Below, one piece after another: positions 44,788 through 54,264 of a stretch of DNA of 64,000 nucleotides. The notes under the pieces are model-generated. The model saw nothing but the letters and a program-made list of their open reading frames with translations, was not told the origin of the DNA and made no database searches. Numbering within the stretch: the first letter of the stretch is position 1; each line of letters begins with the position of its first letter. The DNA lies in contig JAJRQT010000181.1 in NCBI GenBank assembly GCA_024280115.1, positions 1-64,000 of the forward strand. Direction: 5' to 3'. The translations under genes were made by a program, and so were the position numbers. This stretch comes from Bacteroidota bacterium (lineage in GTDB: Bacteria > Bacteroidota > Bacteroidia > Cytophagales > Cyclobacteriaceae).

Positions 44788-46113
44788 CTATAAGTTACGA
44801 TAATAATTCCGCACCCTCGATTGAAACTGTCCATAAATCGGTTTGCAAAATTCTATGAAAAGTTGTTGCGGAGGAGGAGGTTGCATAGGCCGCTGATTGG
44901 CTATTCTCAACTGCTCTCTTGTCAATGCTCGTTCATCGCCATTGAAGCTTCCCCATCTATTGACCCAAATAAATTCACCAGGAAATTTCTCGTGTAAAAC
45001 AACCGTGTTTGACTTTGCATCCATAATTCTCATGCTCATTAATCCCCTGGAAACTACCTGTCTTGTGTTTTCCCGAAATCTCGCTTTTACAGTCCCATAT
45101 ACGTTTATATATGTTTCTTTTTGAGGGGCGGAATTTGAAGAAGTCAAATTTCCTGAATAACCATCGCAAGGTCCGATTTTATCACCGTGATCAATATGTG
45201 CCTGCAAGGCAGAAACGCTAACCTCAATGGTTTGTTTAATATTAGGATTGCCTGGAGGCGAATGGCAAATGACTACTTTCTGTTCTTTTTGAGTTTCAGA
45301 CTGCACAGATGATTGTGGTATCTTAGCAATAATCACACTGTCCTTCGATGCCTCAATAATCCTTTCCTGATTATTTACCTGTCCAACCACAAAATCATCA
45401 AACTGTAAAACAAGTATTTGATCAGGATCTTTTAAATTTTCATCTCTCGTTGAGTAAAACCTGATAAACTCATTGTCCTGGTAATTAAAAAGAAATTGCT
45501 CAATCTGATCCTGGAAAAATTGAGCGCTTAAGCCTGCCTGCATAGAAGGAACAGGAACCTGCTCGACCAATACCCTTAATGTAGCAAAATATCTTGCCTC
45601 TTCAATTTTGTCTTTTACATCCAGATAACCCGGCATGTACAAGTTTGCCTGAACAAAATGATAATAGGCCTCAATCGCATAATTTCTTGTTCCCATTGCG
45701 AGCACTTCTTCACCGGCAGTATATCTTTCACCGGCAGCCTCCCGGGTATGGAATTTTAATTGGTTGTAAAAATCCTCAGGGTTTGGAATTACCTGTAAAG
45801 CTCCGGGGCTTCTACGAATTTCATCGTGCATGTTATTGAGCATCTTATACGAATCAACAATCTTACCGTTTTTAAACCTGTCCTGGCTGTCTTTCATTCT
45901 ATTCACCTGCGAGGTATAAAAATCGACAGCCATGGGATAGGCTTGTGAAAGAATCTCTCTGGATTTTTTATTGTTCGGACTTTTCCTCAACTTACTTACT
46001 GATTGCATGACGGAGGAATAGTAATTTCCTGATTTGAAAGATTTTTTACTTGAAGAACATCCATAGATGCCTCCAATTACAAGTATCAGAATAATGATGC
46101 TGAATTTTCTCAT
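44788..46113 (-). CDS. predicted lipoprotein with a Cys/His-rich insert, unknown function
   Basis: 441 residues. The signal peptide ends in the lipobox GIYGC (Cys19). Residues about 30-185 look helical and tetratricopeptide-like, and about 190-270 and 330-410 look like beta domains. Residues 281-316 carry a distinct motif: CHSPPGNPN (283-291), then AHIDHGD (305-311) and a Cys at 316. That segment, seen in diverse secreted proteins but without known function, appears inserted between two beta parts. The family is otherwise not recognised. It converges on pyrF. Confidence 0.82.
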   Translation of the reverse strand: MRKFSIIILILVIGGIYGCSSSKKSFKSGNYYSSVMQSVSKLRKSPNNKKSREILSQAYPMAVDFYTSQVNRMKDSQDRFKNGKIVDSYKMLNNMHDEIRRSPGALQVIPNPEDFYNQLKFHTREAAGERYTAGEEVLAMGTRNYAIEAYYHFVQANLYMPGYLDVKDKIEEARYFATLRVLVEQVPVPSMQAGLSAQFFQDQIEQFLFNYQDNEFIRFYSTRDENLKDPDQILVLQFDDFVVGQVNNQERIIEASKDSVIIAKIPQSSVQSETQKEQKVVICHSPPGNPNIKQTIEVSVSALQAHIDHGDKIGPCDGYSGNLTSSNSAPQKETYINVYGTVKARFRENTRQVVSRGLMSMRIMDAKSNTVVLHEKFPGEFIWVNRWGSFNGDERALTREQLRIANQRPMQPPPPQQLFIEFCKPIYGQFQSRVRNYYRNL

Positions 46114-46284
46114 GGTTAGATTGTGTCTGTTTTGAAATATTAGAAAGACGATTATGCCTTAATCTTCATTAAATTTAAAATTATATGCAAGTAAGCTATT
46201 GCAAGATCAATTTCATCTCTATTAATTATTGAAAAAATTCACTCGTGACTTTTATGGAATATTTCAATAAAAACTAAAATCTGT

Positions 46285-48072
46285 CTATTCTTCTATTTCA
46301 TTACTTATTAGCTGTTTTTCATATAATTTTCTAAATGGACCATTGAGAGACATGAGATGGTCATAAGTCCCATTTTCAATTATATATCCATCATCCAATA
46401 CAATAATTTTATCCGCAAGTTTTGCTGATGAAACCCGGTGAGAAATGATCATACTGGTCTTGTCTTTCATAATCATTTTCAGACTATTCAGAATATTGTG
46501 CTCGGTTTTGGTATCTACAGCGGAGAGGCAATCATCGAGTATCAGCAATTTTGGTTCTTTGGAAAGCGCCCTGGCAATAGAAAGCCTTTGCTTTTGTCCA
46601 CCAGACAAAGTGATGCCCCTTTCGCCAAGAACGGTTTTCAGTTGTTGTGGAAATTCCATGATATTTTCATATAAATCGGCATGCTTTAATGCTTCAATTG
46701 TTTTGTTTTCATTGAGGTCATTCAGCCCGAAAGCCACATTGTTTGAAATGGTGTCAGAAAAAAGAAAAACATCCTGTGGTACACATCCAATCTGATCTCT
46801 ATATCCTGATGGATTGTAATCTCTCAAACCAATTCCATCTACCGTTATTGACCCAGAAACAGGATCAATCATTCTACTGACGAGATTGGCTATTGTGCTT
46901 TTGCCGCTACCTGTAGTCCCGATTATTGCTATAGATTCCCCGGGATTTACAGTAAATGAAATATTTTTTAATGCCTCAATACCCGAATCCTCGTATGTAA
47001 AATTCACATCTTTAAATTCCACCTTTCCAATAATTTCTTTCTCAATATTTTCTTTGGAAATAATATCGTTTTTTGTCAATAAAAACTCATTGATTCTTTT
47101 TTGAGATGCGGCAGCACGCTGAATAATACTCGTCACCCACCCGAGTGCAGTCACAGGCCATGTGAGCAGGTTTACATACAAAATAAACTCAGCGATATTT
47201 CCGATGGAGAGATTGCCATTGATCACTTCTGTACCACCTACATATATTGTCAGTATTGTACTCAATCCAATAAATGACATGATTAAAGGGAAAAACATCG
47301 CGTTAACCTGCGTGAGCTGGAGGGACTTTTTTTTATAATGATCACTTTCGGCACTGAATTTTTCCAAAGAATCCGCTTCTCTTGCAAAGGACTTTAATAC
47401 ACGGATACCCGAAAATGCCTCCTGGACAAATGTTGAAAGATCTGAAATGCTTTCCTGGATTTCTTCAGATCTTTTATTGATAATGTTATTCACAAAATAA
47501 ATGCTTATCGACAATATGGGAAGCGGGGCCAACGCGTATAAAGTAAGTTTAACACTGATGGAAAACATAACCGGTAAAAGGATTAGCGCAAGAATAATCA
47601 TATTTAATCCATACATAATTGCAGGACCGATATACATTCTCACTTTACTAACATCTTCCGAGATTCGCGCGATGAGATCTCCTGTATTATTTCTCCTGTA
47701 AAAGCTGAGCGATAAAGATTGGTAGTGATTGAATACTTCGTTTTTCAGATCAAATTCGATATGCCTCGACATTATAATAATTGTTTGCCTTACCAGGAAA
47801 AGGAACAATCCCCTCAACAGGGCAATCAAAAGTATGAGCACTCCATAAAATACGATGCTTTCATTGATGGTGTCATTAAAAATATCCTGAATTTCAAGAC
47901 CATCGAAAGATTGATAAATAATTAAATTTTCCGCTACAAGATCTAATGCAAACCGCACTAACTGAGCGGGAAGAATCTGAAAAATAGTAGATAATACTAC
48001 GAATAACAGTCCTAATAATAGATAGGCTTTATATTTTATGAAATATTTATTAAGATGACTGAGCTCTTTCAC
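46285..48072 (-). CDS. ABC exporter, fused permease and ATPase (MsbA/multidrug type)
   Basis: 595 residues: six membrane helices (about 15-320) and one ATPase domain. Walker A is IGTTGSGKSTIANL, the Q-loop is CVPQDVFLF, the signature is LSGGQKQRLSIARAL, Walker B is LLILDDCLSAVD, and the switch His lies in MIISHR. It works as a homo- or heterodimer and exports lipids, drugs or peptides; the substrate is not evident. It stands alone, divergent from the amino-acid dehydrogenase. Confidence 0.93.
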   Translation of the reverse strand: MKELSHLNKYFIKYKAYLLLGLLFVVLSTIFQILPAQLVRFALDLVAENLIIYQSFDGLEIQDIFNDTINESIVFYGVLILLIALLRGLFLFLVRQTIIIMSRHIEFDLKNEVFNHYQSLSLSFYRRNNTGDLIARISEDVSKVRMYIGPAIMYGLNMIILALILLPVMFSISVKLTLYALAPLPILSISIYFVNNIINKRSEEIQESISDLSTFVQEAFSGIRVLKSFAREADSLEKFSAESDHYKKKSLQLTQVNAMFFPLIMSFIGLSTILTIYVGGTEVINGNLSIGNIAEFILYVNLLTWPVTALGWVTSIIQRAAASQKRINEFLLTKNDIISKENIEKEIIGKVEFKDVNFTYEDSGIEALKNISFTVNPGESIAIIGTTGSGKSTIANLVSRMIDPVSGSITVDGIGLRDYNPSGYRDQIGCVPQDVFLFSDTISNNVAFGLNDLNENKTIEALKHADLYENIMEFPQQLKTVLGERGITLSGGQKQRLSIARALSKEPKLLILDDCLSAVDTKTEHNILNSLKMIMKDKTSMIISHRVSSAKLADKIIVLDDGYIIENGTYDHLMSLNGPFRKLYEKQLISNEIEE

Positions 48073-48123
48073 TTGAGATAAAAACGGTTATCATGCGATA
48101 TGGTTTATATGTTATCCAATCAG

Positions 48124-48154
48124 ATTGTAATAAAAGCAAAAAGTACTAATTTTG
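48124..48154 (+). promoter_or_regulatory. predicted promoter of the amino-acid dehydrogenase gene
   Basis: ATTG (48124-48127), 19 bases, TAATTTTG (48147-48154), 64 bases before the start codon. Good fit to the Bacteroidota pattern. Confidence 0.6.
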
Positions 48155-48217
48155 CCCTGTTTCAACATCATCGGATGTTTTGTGCAAAAGTAGCCAATCC
48201 GATAAAATATAATATCA

Positions 48218-49312
48218 ATGATAAAGGTAAATAATTTAGAAAAGGCCAGTGAGTTTGAGGTCTTTGATGAATTGGTTAAAAATGAGCACGAACAGGTCGT
48301 TTTTTGTAATGATAACGAAACGGGCTTAAAGGCAATCATTGGAATACATAATACAGTTTTGGGACCTGCCCTGGGTGGTACGCGGATGTGGAACTATAAA
48401 TCTGATGCAGAGGCTTTGACCGATGTACTGAGGCTTGCCAGGGGGATGACATATAAAGCTGCCATTTCAGGTTTAAATCTTGGAGGCGGAAAAGCCGTGA
48501 TAATTGGCGATGCCGACAAGTTGAAAAATGAAAAATTCCTAAGAAGGTTTGGAAGGTTTATTGAAAGCCTGAATGGCAAATATGTGACTGCTGAAGATGT
48601 AAATATGTCACCGGAAGATATGGAATTTATTTCCAGGGAGACAAAACATGTTACAGGGCTTTCGGAAAGTATTGGCGGTGGTGGAGATCCGTCACCGGTT
48701 ACTGCTTACGGTGTCTATGTTGGAATGAAAGCTTCAGCGAAGAAAGCCTATGGAAGTGACTCACTCAAAGGAAAAAGAATAGCTGTACAGGGTGTCGGTC
48801 ATGTAGGGATGTATCTTTTGGAATACCTGGTTAAGGAGGATGTCGAATTATTTGTATCTGATTTCAATCTGGATAGAGCCTACGATGCTGCCTCAAAATT
48901 TGGTGCTAAGACCGTTGGCTTGGATGAAATATACGATTTGGATGTTGATATTTATTCTCCAAATGCATTAGGGGCCACGATCAATGATGATACGATGAAA
49001 AGATTGAAATGCCAGATAATTGCCGGTGGTGCTAATAACCAGTTGGATGATGAAAAAATCCACGGTAAAATGTTGATTGATAGAGGGATTGTTTATGCAC
49101 CGGATTTTCTTATCAATGCAGGGGGGTTGATTAATGTTGGGATAGATTACCTTGGGGGCTGGAACAAGGAAAAGGTTTACAAAAAAACCGAGCGTATATA
49201 TCAAACGACATTGGATATTTTAAATCTTTCAGAAAACAAAGGAATTAGTACTCAGGATGCCGCAATGAGTTTGGCGACTAAAAGAATTGCTGATTTTGCT
49301 GAAATAAAATGA
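48218..49312 (+). CDS. Glu/Leu/Phe/Val dehydrogenase, most like leucine dehydrogenase
   Basis: 364 residues; NAD-dependent oxidative deamination of a branched-chain amino acid. The substrate domain has GPALGGTRMWNY (49-60) and RLARGMTYKAAISGLNLGGG with the catalytic Lys80; Lys92 in GGGKAVI is also conserved. The NAD domain holds the GVGHVGMYLLEYL dinucleotide fold. Length and GGTRMW pattern favour leucine over phenylalanine or glutamate dehydrogenase. It is separated from nusB by 80 bases with its own promoter-like element. Confidence 0.92.
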   Translation: MIKVNNLEKASEFEVFDELVKNEHEQVVFCNDNETGLKAIIGIHNTVLGPALGGTRMWNYKSDAEALTDVLRLARGMTYKAAISGLNLGGGKAVIIGDADKLKNEKFLRRFGRFIESLNGKYVTAEDVNMSPEDMEFISRETKHVTGLSESIGGGGDPSPVTAYGVYVGMKASAKKAYGSDSLKGKRIAVQGVGHVGMYLLEYLVKEDVELFVSDFNLDRAYDAASKFGAKTVGLDEIYDLDVDIYSPNALGATINDDTMKRLKCQIIAGGANNQLDDEKIHGKMLIDRGIVYAPDFLINAGGLINVGIDYLGGWNKEKVYKKTERIYQTTLDILNLSENKGISTQDAAMSLATKRIADFAEIK

Positions 49313-49337
49313 ATGATTTCACACTGCATTTCTGAAA

Positions 49338-49345
49338 TAAATTTG
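49338..49345 (+). promoter_or_regulatory. possible -7 element of the nusB run
   Basis: TAAATTTG fits TAnnTTTG, 47 bases before the nusB start. No correctly spaced TTTG. Confidence 0.4.
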
Positions 49346-49392
49346 GAAATGGCGGTGTATTGGGTTAAAAAAAGTTCTTTGAATTATATATA

Positions 49393-50565
49393 ATGATAAA
49401 TCGCAGGTCACTTAGAATAAAAGCATTTAAGAATTTATATGCTTATGAAAGCTGTAAAGGAGCAAATTATCTTATGGCTTTAGATATGATCGACAAGGAG
49501 TTTTCCCTGGATTTAAATTCGATGGATATCATCGATAAGGATGAATTAGATAGAAAGAAAATTCTGGCAATCGAAGATTTTGATAAATTCTTCGATCCAA
49601 ACAGTGAAGATGAAAGTATAAATGTAGAGGTAAAGAAAGAAGTTGGCGAGGCTCTGGAATTTGTCAAGAAACAAAATGTTGCGGATTATACCAGGTTGGC
49701 TAAGGATTTAAATGAAGAAGCGACAAGGGTGACAAAAGATCATTTATTGATTATTTCCTTGCTGGAGGAATTGGCTTTTCAAAACAAGAAATTTGAAGAC
49801 GAGCAAACAGATATTTCAGAAATTCTTGGGGAGAAATCAGTAGTGAATACCAACCTTTATAATAATAAAGTTTTAGCAAAATTTAAGAGTGATAGTACAT
49901 ACAATAAACTACTTTCTTCTTTTAAAATTAATTGGGCAAATCAGGAAGATAAACTCGGGAATTGGTATCGTGTAATCAGCAAAAAGGATGATACATTTAA
50001 GGAGTATATTAAAAAAGAAAACCCTGTTTATGAGGAAGATTGGTTAATTCTCGATTATATTTGCCGCGGAGTATTTTTCAAAAATGACGTATTTACCAGT
50101 TACTTTGAAGATATTGATTTAGACTGGTCAGAAAATAAGCCGATTATAAGGAGTCTTGTACTGAAGACTCTGAAGTCAGTTAAGGAAGAAGAAGATAAAG
50201 TTAAAATTGCTGAAATATCATATAATTGGAAAGATGATTCTGAATATGTAAAGGAGTTATTTAAGGTTAGCGTGAAGGAGAATGATAAGTTGGAAAAGTT
50301 GTTGATAGGGAAGCTACAAAACTGGGACATAGAAAGGGTTGCACTTACGGATAGAGTTTTGCTAAAAATGGCTTTGGCGGAATTGATTCATTTTCCAAGC
50401 ATCCCAACAAAAGTGACGATCAATGAATTTATTGAAATTTCAAAAACATTTAGTACCCCAAAGAGCAAAAAATTCGTAAATGGTATATTAGACGGGCTTT
50501 CTGCTGAACTGGTAAAAAGTGGAATCATCAGGAAAAGTGGCAGGGGGTTATTAGATAATAAGTAA
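49393..50565 (+). CDS. nusB: transcription antitermination factor, long Bacteroidota type
   Basis: 390 residues, over twice the length of E. coli NusB. The C-terminal 130 residues carry the NusB fold: RVALTDRVLLKMALAELIHF, then IPTKVTINEFIEISKTFSTP and KFVNGILDGL. The N-terminus (RRSLRIKAFKNLYAYE) also resembles the family start, with a long acidic middle that appears to be an insertion. Acts with NusE/S10 in rRNA transcription. First gene of the conserved run to coaE. Confidence 0.93.
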   Translation: MINRRSLRIKAFKNLYAYESCKGANYLMALDMIDKEFSLDLNSMDIIDKDELDRKKILAIEDFDKFFDPNSEDESINVEVKKEVGEALEFVKKQNVADYTRLAKDLNEEATRVTKDHLLIISLLEELAFQNKKFEDEQTDISEILGEKSVVNTNLYNNKVLAKFKSDSTYNKLLSSFKINWANQEDKLGNWYRVISKKDDTFKEYIKKENPVYEEDWLILDYICRGVFFKNDVFTSYFEDIDLDWSENKPIIRSLVLKTLKSVKEEEDKVKIAEISYNWKDDSEYVKELFKVSVKENDKLEKLLIGKLQNWDIERVALTDRVLLKMALAELIHFPSIPTKVTINEFIEISKTFSTPKSKKFVNGILDGLSAELVKSGIIRKSGRGLLDNK

Positions 50566-50575
50566 ATATAAAAAC

Positions 50576-50878
50576 ATGAGTAAAAGATCAAATTCGGCAT
50601 TAGCATTTATAATGGGTGCAGCAACAGGAGCCATACTTGGAATTCTGTACGCTCCGGATAAAGGAGCAAGCACAAGAGATAAGTTATCCTTTTTAGTTGA
50701 TAAGTATAAAAAAGAATTGGAAGAGCTTGTAAACAATCTATTGGAAGGTGGCGATGATACATCTACCATAGCAAAAGAAAAAGGCAAAAAAGTCATCAGC
50801 GATGCCAAAGAAAAGGCAGAAAAGTTGTTGGAAGATGTTGATGAGCTTATTGGTCAGATTAAAGGGGAAAGTAATTAG
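50576..50878 (+). CDS. YtxH-like small membrane protein
   Basis: 100 residues with one membrane helix near the N-terminus (NSALAFIMGAATGAILGILY), followed by the family LYAPDKGASTRDKL and a Lys/Glu-rich amphipathic tail that looks coiled-coil. Relatives are general-stress or gas-vesicle-like proteins of poorly known function. It begins 10 bases after nusB and 12 bases before the DUF1573 gene. Confidence 0.88.
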   Translation: MSKRSNSALAFIMGAATGAILGILYAPDKGASTRDKLSFLVDKYKKELEELVNNLLEGGDDTSTIAKEKGKKVISDAKEKAEKLLEDVDELIGQIKGESN

Positions 50879-50890
50879 CATAAATTCAAG

Positions 50891-51421
50891 ATGATGAAAG
50901 GATTTTACTTAAAGGCGATTTTGATTGTTTTTGTAGCAGGTGCAGTAGGAGCATGTTCCAACAAAAAAATAGAAAACAATATAAAAAGCCTTGAAAAAAG
51001 AGTGGCTGCCCTGGAAGGCAAGTCGGGCATCACTCCGGCAAGTACCTCCGCACCGGCAACACCAGCTGCAAACCTGGGAAGTGACACTGAATTTCCGGTT
51101 ATGAAATTTGTTCAGACAGAATATGATTTTGGAAGTGTAAAAGAGGGTGATATTGTTGATTACACTTTTAAGTTTACAAATACCGGTAATTTTCCTCTTA
51201 TTATAAACAAGGCAACCGCAACTTGCGGATGCACAGTGCCCGAATGGCCCAAAAAACCAATCGCAGCAGGTGAATCCGGAGAGATCAGGGTAAAGTTTGA
51301 CAGTAAAAACAGGAAGAATCTTCAGACTAAATATGTAAATATAAATGCAAATACGAAGCCTGAAGTGACAAGGTTGAAGATTACAGGTAATGTAATTCCA
51401 AAAGACGATTCAAATAGTTAA
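50891..51421 (+). CDS. DUF1573 lipoprotein
   Basis: 176 residues. Lipoprotein signal with lipobox VGACS (Cys22), a short coiled-coil-like segment (about 28-42), an Ala/Pro/Thr linker (about 50-65) and a DUF1573 domain. The domain has YDFGSVKEGDIVDYTFKFTN, the conserved ATCGCTVPEWP (two Cys) and FDSKNRKNLQTKYVNI, an Ig-like fold close to MSP/ASPM types. Periplasmic or surface location; function unknown. Between ytxH and yajC. Confidence 0.9.
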   Translation: MMKGFYLKAILIVFVAGAVGACSNKKIENNIKSLEKRVAALEGKSGITPASTSAPATPAANLGSDTEFPVMKFVQTEYDFGSVKEGDIVDYTFKFTNTGNFPLIINKATATCGCTVPEWPKKPIAAGESGEIRVKFDSKNRKNLQTKYVNINANTKPEVTRLKITGNVIPKDDSNS

Positions 51422-51436
51422 TAAATATAATTTTTT

Positions 51437-51742
51437 ATGTTAGGTATATTATTACAAGCCGGCGGAGGGTCGGCGATGACTGGAAATTTAGTACTCATTG
51501 GAGGCATTATTGTTATTTTTTATTTTTTCATGATCCGTCCTCAACAAAAGAAACAGAAAGATCAGAAGAAATTTTTGGATGACATAAAAAAAGGTGATAT
51601 GGCTGTTACAATGGGAGGTATCCATGGTAAAATTTCATCCATAGAAGGTGATACAGTAATGTTGGAAGTGGACAGAGGCACAAAAATAAAGATTGAAAAA
51701 TCATCTATTTCTCTTGAGTCCACCAAAAAATACAAGAAGTAA
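51437..51742 (+). CDS. yajC: preprotein translocase accessory subunit
   Basis: 101 residues with one N-terminal membrane helix (LVLIGGIIVIFYFFMIRPQQ) and a cytoplasmic domain that includes KGDMAVTMGGIHGKISSIEG, the family signature. Works with SecDF in protein export. It lies in the DUF1573-yajC-ybbR-coaE order typical of Bacteroidota. Confidence 0.95.
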   Translation: MLGILLQAGGGSAMTGNLVLIGGIIVIFYFFMIRPQQKKQKDQKKFLDDIKKGDMAVTMGGIHGKISSIEGDTVMLEVDRGTKIKIEKSSISLESTKKYKK

Positions 51743-51756
51743 AAACAACAAATGAA

Positions 51757-52728
51757 TTGTTTGACATAAGGAAAATATCACTTGCTTTAGCCCAATATTT
51801 AGCACCTTTAAGAAGGGCAAATTGGAAGGTGATTTTACTTTGTGTTACAACAGCCGCTACATTTTGGTTTTTCCGTGCTTTAAATAAAATTTATACAACA
51901 CGAATTAGCTACCCTGTTGAATTGATCTATAACAGGGATAGTCTGATAGCACTAAAGGACCCACCGGAAGAGATTCCAATTAATGTTACAGGGGGAGGTT
52001 GGCAATTGTTGAAAAAGACAATTTCCGTCGATGTAGAACCTGTGTTAATTAAACCTGATAATCCGGTGCAAACTCATTTTTTCACAGCGGCAAACCTATT
52101 GCCCATTTTTTCAAGTCAACTAAAAGATTTGAATATAAATTATATTGCTACTGATACCATTTACTTTAAAATTGAGCCATTTAAAAAAAGAAAATTGTGC
52201 ATCAAATTGGATTCCTCAAACATCCATCTTAAGGAAAATTTCTTTATAACCTCCAATTTGTTTTTGGAACCGGATTCAGTTACTTTTCGAGGTCCTGTTT
52301 CGCTTGTAGATAAACTTCCTGAAATATTCAAGGTTGCTCTGTCAGATAAGAATATTGACAGCCGCTACGATGAGGAATTAAGTCTCGACCTCTTTTCTTC
52401 CTCGATGATAAAGAAAACCCCCGAAGTAATCCATATTAAATTTGATGTAGAGGAATATATTGATCAAACCGCAAAGCTGAATATTGAACAGGTAAATTTC
52501 CCCTATGATTCAACAGCATTTATTTTAAACAGTACTGTTGATGCTACTTTTAAGCTACAGAGAAGTTTCAGGAACAAATTGAAACCAGATGATTTTCTGC
52601 TTTTTGCTGATTTAAATAATATGCATGCAGCCGATTCAACAATTACAATAGAAGTAATGGATCAGCCTGATTATATAATGGATTTGTCTTTAAAGGAAAC
52701 CAGGGTTAAGGTTTTTCATGCAAAATAA
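51757..52728 (+). CDS. YbbR-domain membrane protein
   Basis: 323 residues from a TTG start; a nearby ATG is out of frame. One membrane helix (about residues 23-40, VILLCVTTAATFWFFRAL) is followed by YbbR-like repeats (LKDPPEEIPINVTGGGWQLL, then EPDSVTFRGPVSLVDKL). Elsewhere YbbR proteins regulate the c-di-AMP cyclase CdaA; no cyclase gene is adjacent here. It overlaps the coaE start by 11 bases. Confidence 0.85.
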   Translation: MFDIRKISLALAQYLAPLRRANWKVILLCVTTAATFWFFRALNKIYTTRISYPVELIYNRDSLIALKDPPEEIPINVTGGGWQLLKKTISVDVEPVLIKPDNPVQTHFFTAANLLPIFSSQLKDLNINYIATDTIYFKIEPFKKRKLCIKLDSSNIHLKENFFITSNLFLEPDSVTFRGPVSLVDKLPEIFKVALSDKNIDSRYDEELSLDLFSSSMIKKTPEVIHIKFDVEEYIDQTAKLNIEQVNFPYDSTAFILNSTVDATFKLQRSFRNKLKPDDFLLFADLNNMHAADSTITIEVMDQPDYIMDLSLKETRVKVFHAK

Positions 52729-53332
52729 ACCTTTGAAAATCGGCATTACCGGCGGTATAGGCTCAGGAAAATCAAGTGTTTGTGAAATATTCAAGACCCT
52801 GGGTATTCCGGTTTATAATGCGGATGAAAGAGCCAGGATTCTGATGCTGAAGGATCCAAAAATCATCAAGGCAATAAAAAGCAATTTCGGTGTAGAATCT
52901 TATCTTCCGACTGGAGAACTTAACAGGAAATTTCTTGCTCAAAATGTTTTCAATGATGAAAACAAGCTAGAAACAATCAATAGTATTGTACACCCCTCTG
53001 TGGCGGAAGATTTTGAAAGATGGTCTCAAAACTACAGGGATCATGTGTACATCATGAAGGAGGCTGCCTTGTTGGTAGAATCGGGGTCATACAAAATGCT
53101 TGATTTTTTAGTGACCGTAACAGCACCAGAAACACTTAGAATTCAAAGAGTGCTGAAGAGAGATCAACACAGAACCGAGGAGGACATCAGATTAATTATT
53201 TCTAAGCAGCTCAGCGATGAAGAAAAGATGTTAAAATCAAAGTTCAGAATAATCAATGATGACAAAAGTTTATTGATACCGCAAGTGTTCGAAATCCACA
53301 ATTATTTGATTAATATCATTCAGGCTGGCTAA
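52718..53332 (+). CDS. coaE: dephospho-CoA kinase
   Basis: Last step of coenzyme A synthesis, phosphorylating the 3'-hydroxyl of dephospho-CoA. 204 residues. P-loop GITGGIGSGKSSVCEIF at the start, then PVYNADERAR (substrate region) and VTVTAPETLRIQRVLKRD (lid). The ATG lies inside the end of the YbbR gene (11-base overlap), indicating translational coupling. Confidence 0.95.
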   Translation: MQNKPLKIGITGGIGSGKSSVCEIFKTLGIPVYNADERARILMLKDPKIIKAIKSNFGVESYLPTGELNRKFLAQNVFNDENKLETINSIVHPSVAEDFERWSQNYRDHVYIMKEAALLVESGSYKMLDFLVTVTAPETLRIQRVLKRDQHRTEEDIRLIISKQLSDEEKMLKSKFRIINDDKSLLIPQVFEIHNYLINIIQAG

Positions 53333-53376
53333 ATTTAGCTAAATTCAGTAATTTCGTGTTTTCAATATTTTTTTTA

Positions 53377-53952
53377 ATGGAAGAAGTACAATCTTCTTAT
53401 ACCGAGGAGCAAAAACATCGTATTTTCGAAAGTGAATTTATGCCGCACATAGATGCTATGTACAATTTTGCCTATCGGATCACGTATGATGAAGATAGTG
53501 CAAAAGATCTTCTGCAGGATACTTATTACAAAGCATTTAAATACATAGAATCTTTCCATGAGGGAACAAATGCTAAGGCATGGTTGTTTAGAATATTAAA
53601 GAATGGATTCATTAATGAGTTCAGGAAAAAAAATAAGGAGCCATCCATGATAGATTATAAGGATGTTGAAACTTATTATAACTCGGATGATGTTAATGAA
53701 GTAATGACCAGTGATTTAAGAGTTGATGCATTAAAGGACATGATAGGAGATGAAGTTTCAAATGCATTAAACGCTTTGGCAGTAGATTTTCGGATTGTGA
53801 TAATTTTATGCGATCTTGAGGGGTTTACATATGAAGAAATGTCCAAGATACTTGATATTCCAATTGGTACAGTCAGATCACGGCTTCACAGAGCCAGGAA
53901 TTTATTGAGAGAAAGGTTGAAGACATATGCAAAATCAATGGGCTTTAAATAG
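53377..53952 (+). CDS. ECF-type RNA polymerase sigma factor
   Basis: 191 residues from the ATG at 53377, preferred over an upstream GTG at 53356 that would add a short hydrophobic run. Region 2: FAYRITYDEDSAKDLLQDTY and GTNAKAWLFRILKNGFINEF. Region 4: FRIVIILCDLEGFTYEEMSK, then IPIGTVRSRLHRARNLLRER. A small Cys-rich gene follows after 6 bases and is a likely anti-sigma factor. Located inside a run of housekeeping genes. Confidence 0.94.
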   Translation: MEEVQSSYTEEQKHRIFESEFMPHIDAMYNFAYRITYDEDSAKDLLQDTYYKAFKYIESFHEGTNAKAWLFRILKNGFINEFRKKNKEPSMIDYKDVETYYNSDDVNEVMTSDLRVDALKDMIGDEVSNALNALAVDFRIVIILCDLEGFTYEEMSKILDIPIGTVRSRLHRARNLLRERLKTYAKSMGFK

Positions 53953-53958
53953 AAGATT

Positions 53959-54261
53959 ATGAAAGATAAAGAAGCACAGGATTATTTGGATAGTTGCATT
54001 ATTAATCAATGCGGTACACCCGGATGTGATAGCCATGGTGTGAAATTAGATTTAGTTCAAAAAATCATAGACGGACAAGCAAATGAAGAAGAGTCAAAAT
54101 TATATAACGAAATAATTGACGGTTGTATAAATTGTAAATGCCGTCAGTATTGCGAACAGGAGCTGGCGATTAAAAATATACTTCAAACCAAACTCGACCG
54201 CAAAAGAGTCCCACTAGATGTCGTGGAAAAAATTAAAACCAGCATTATCAAAATCATCTGA
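53959..54261 (+). CDS. small Cys-rich protein, probable anti-sigma factor
   Basis: 100 residues with two Cys groups: CIINQCGTPGC (residues 13-23, with a following His) and CINCKCRQYC (about 54-63). No membrane segment. Position right after an ECF sigma gene suggests a zinc-binding soluble anti-sigma factor of the redox-sensing type; the order of Cys and His does not match ZAS exactly. The last step (direct binding to the sigma factor) is inference. It ends 3 bases before gmk. Confidence 0.72.
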   Translation: MKDKEAQDYLDSCIINQCGTPGCDSHGVKLDLVQKIIDGQANEEESKLYNEIIDGCINCKCRQYCEQELAIKNILQTKLDRKRVPLDVVEKIKTSIIKII

Positions 54262-54264
54262 TGT

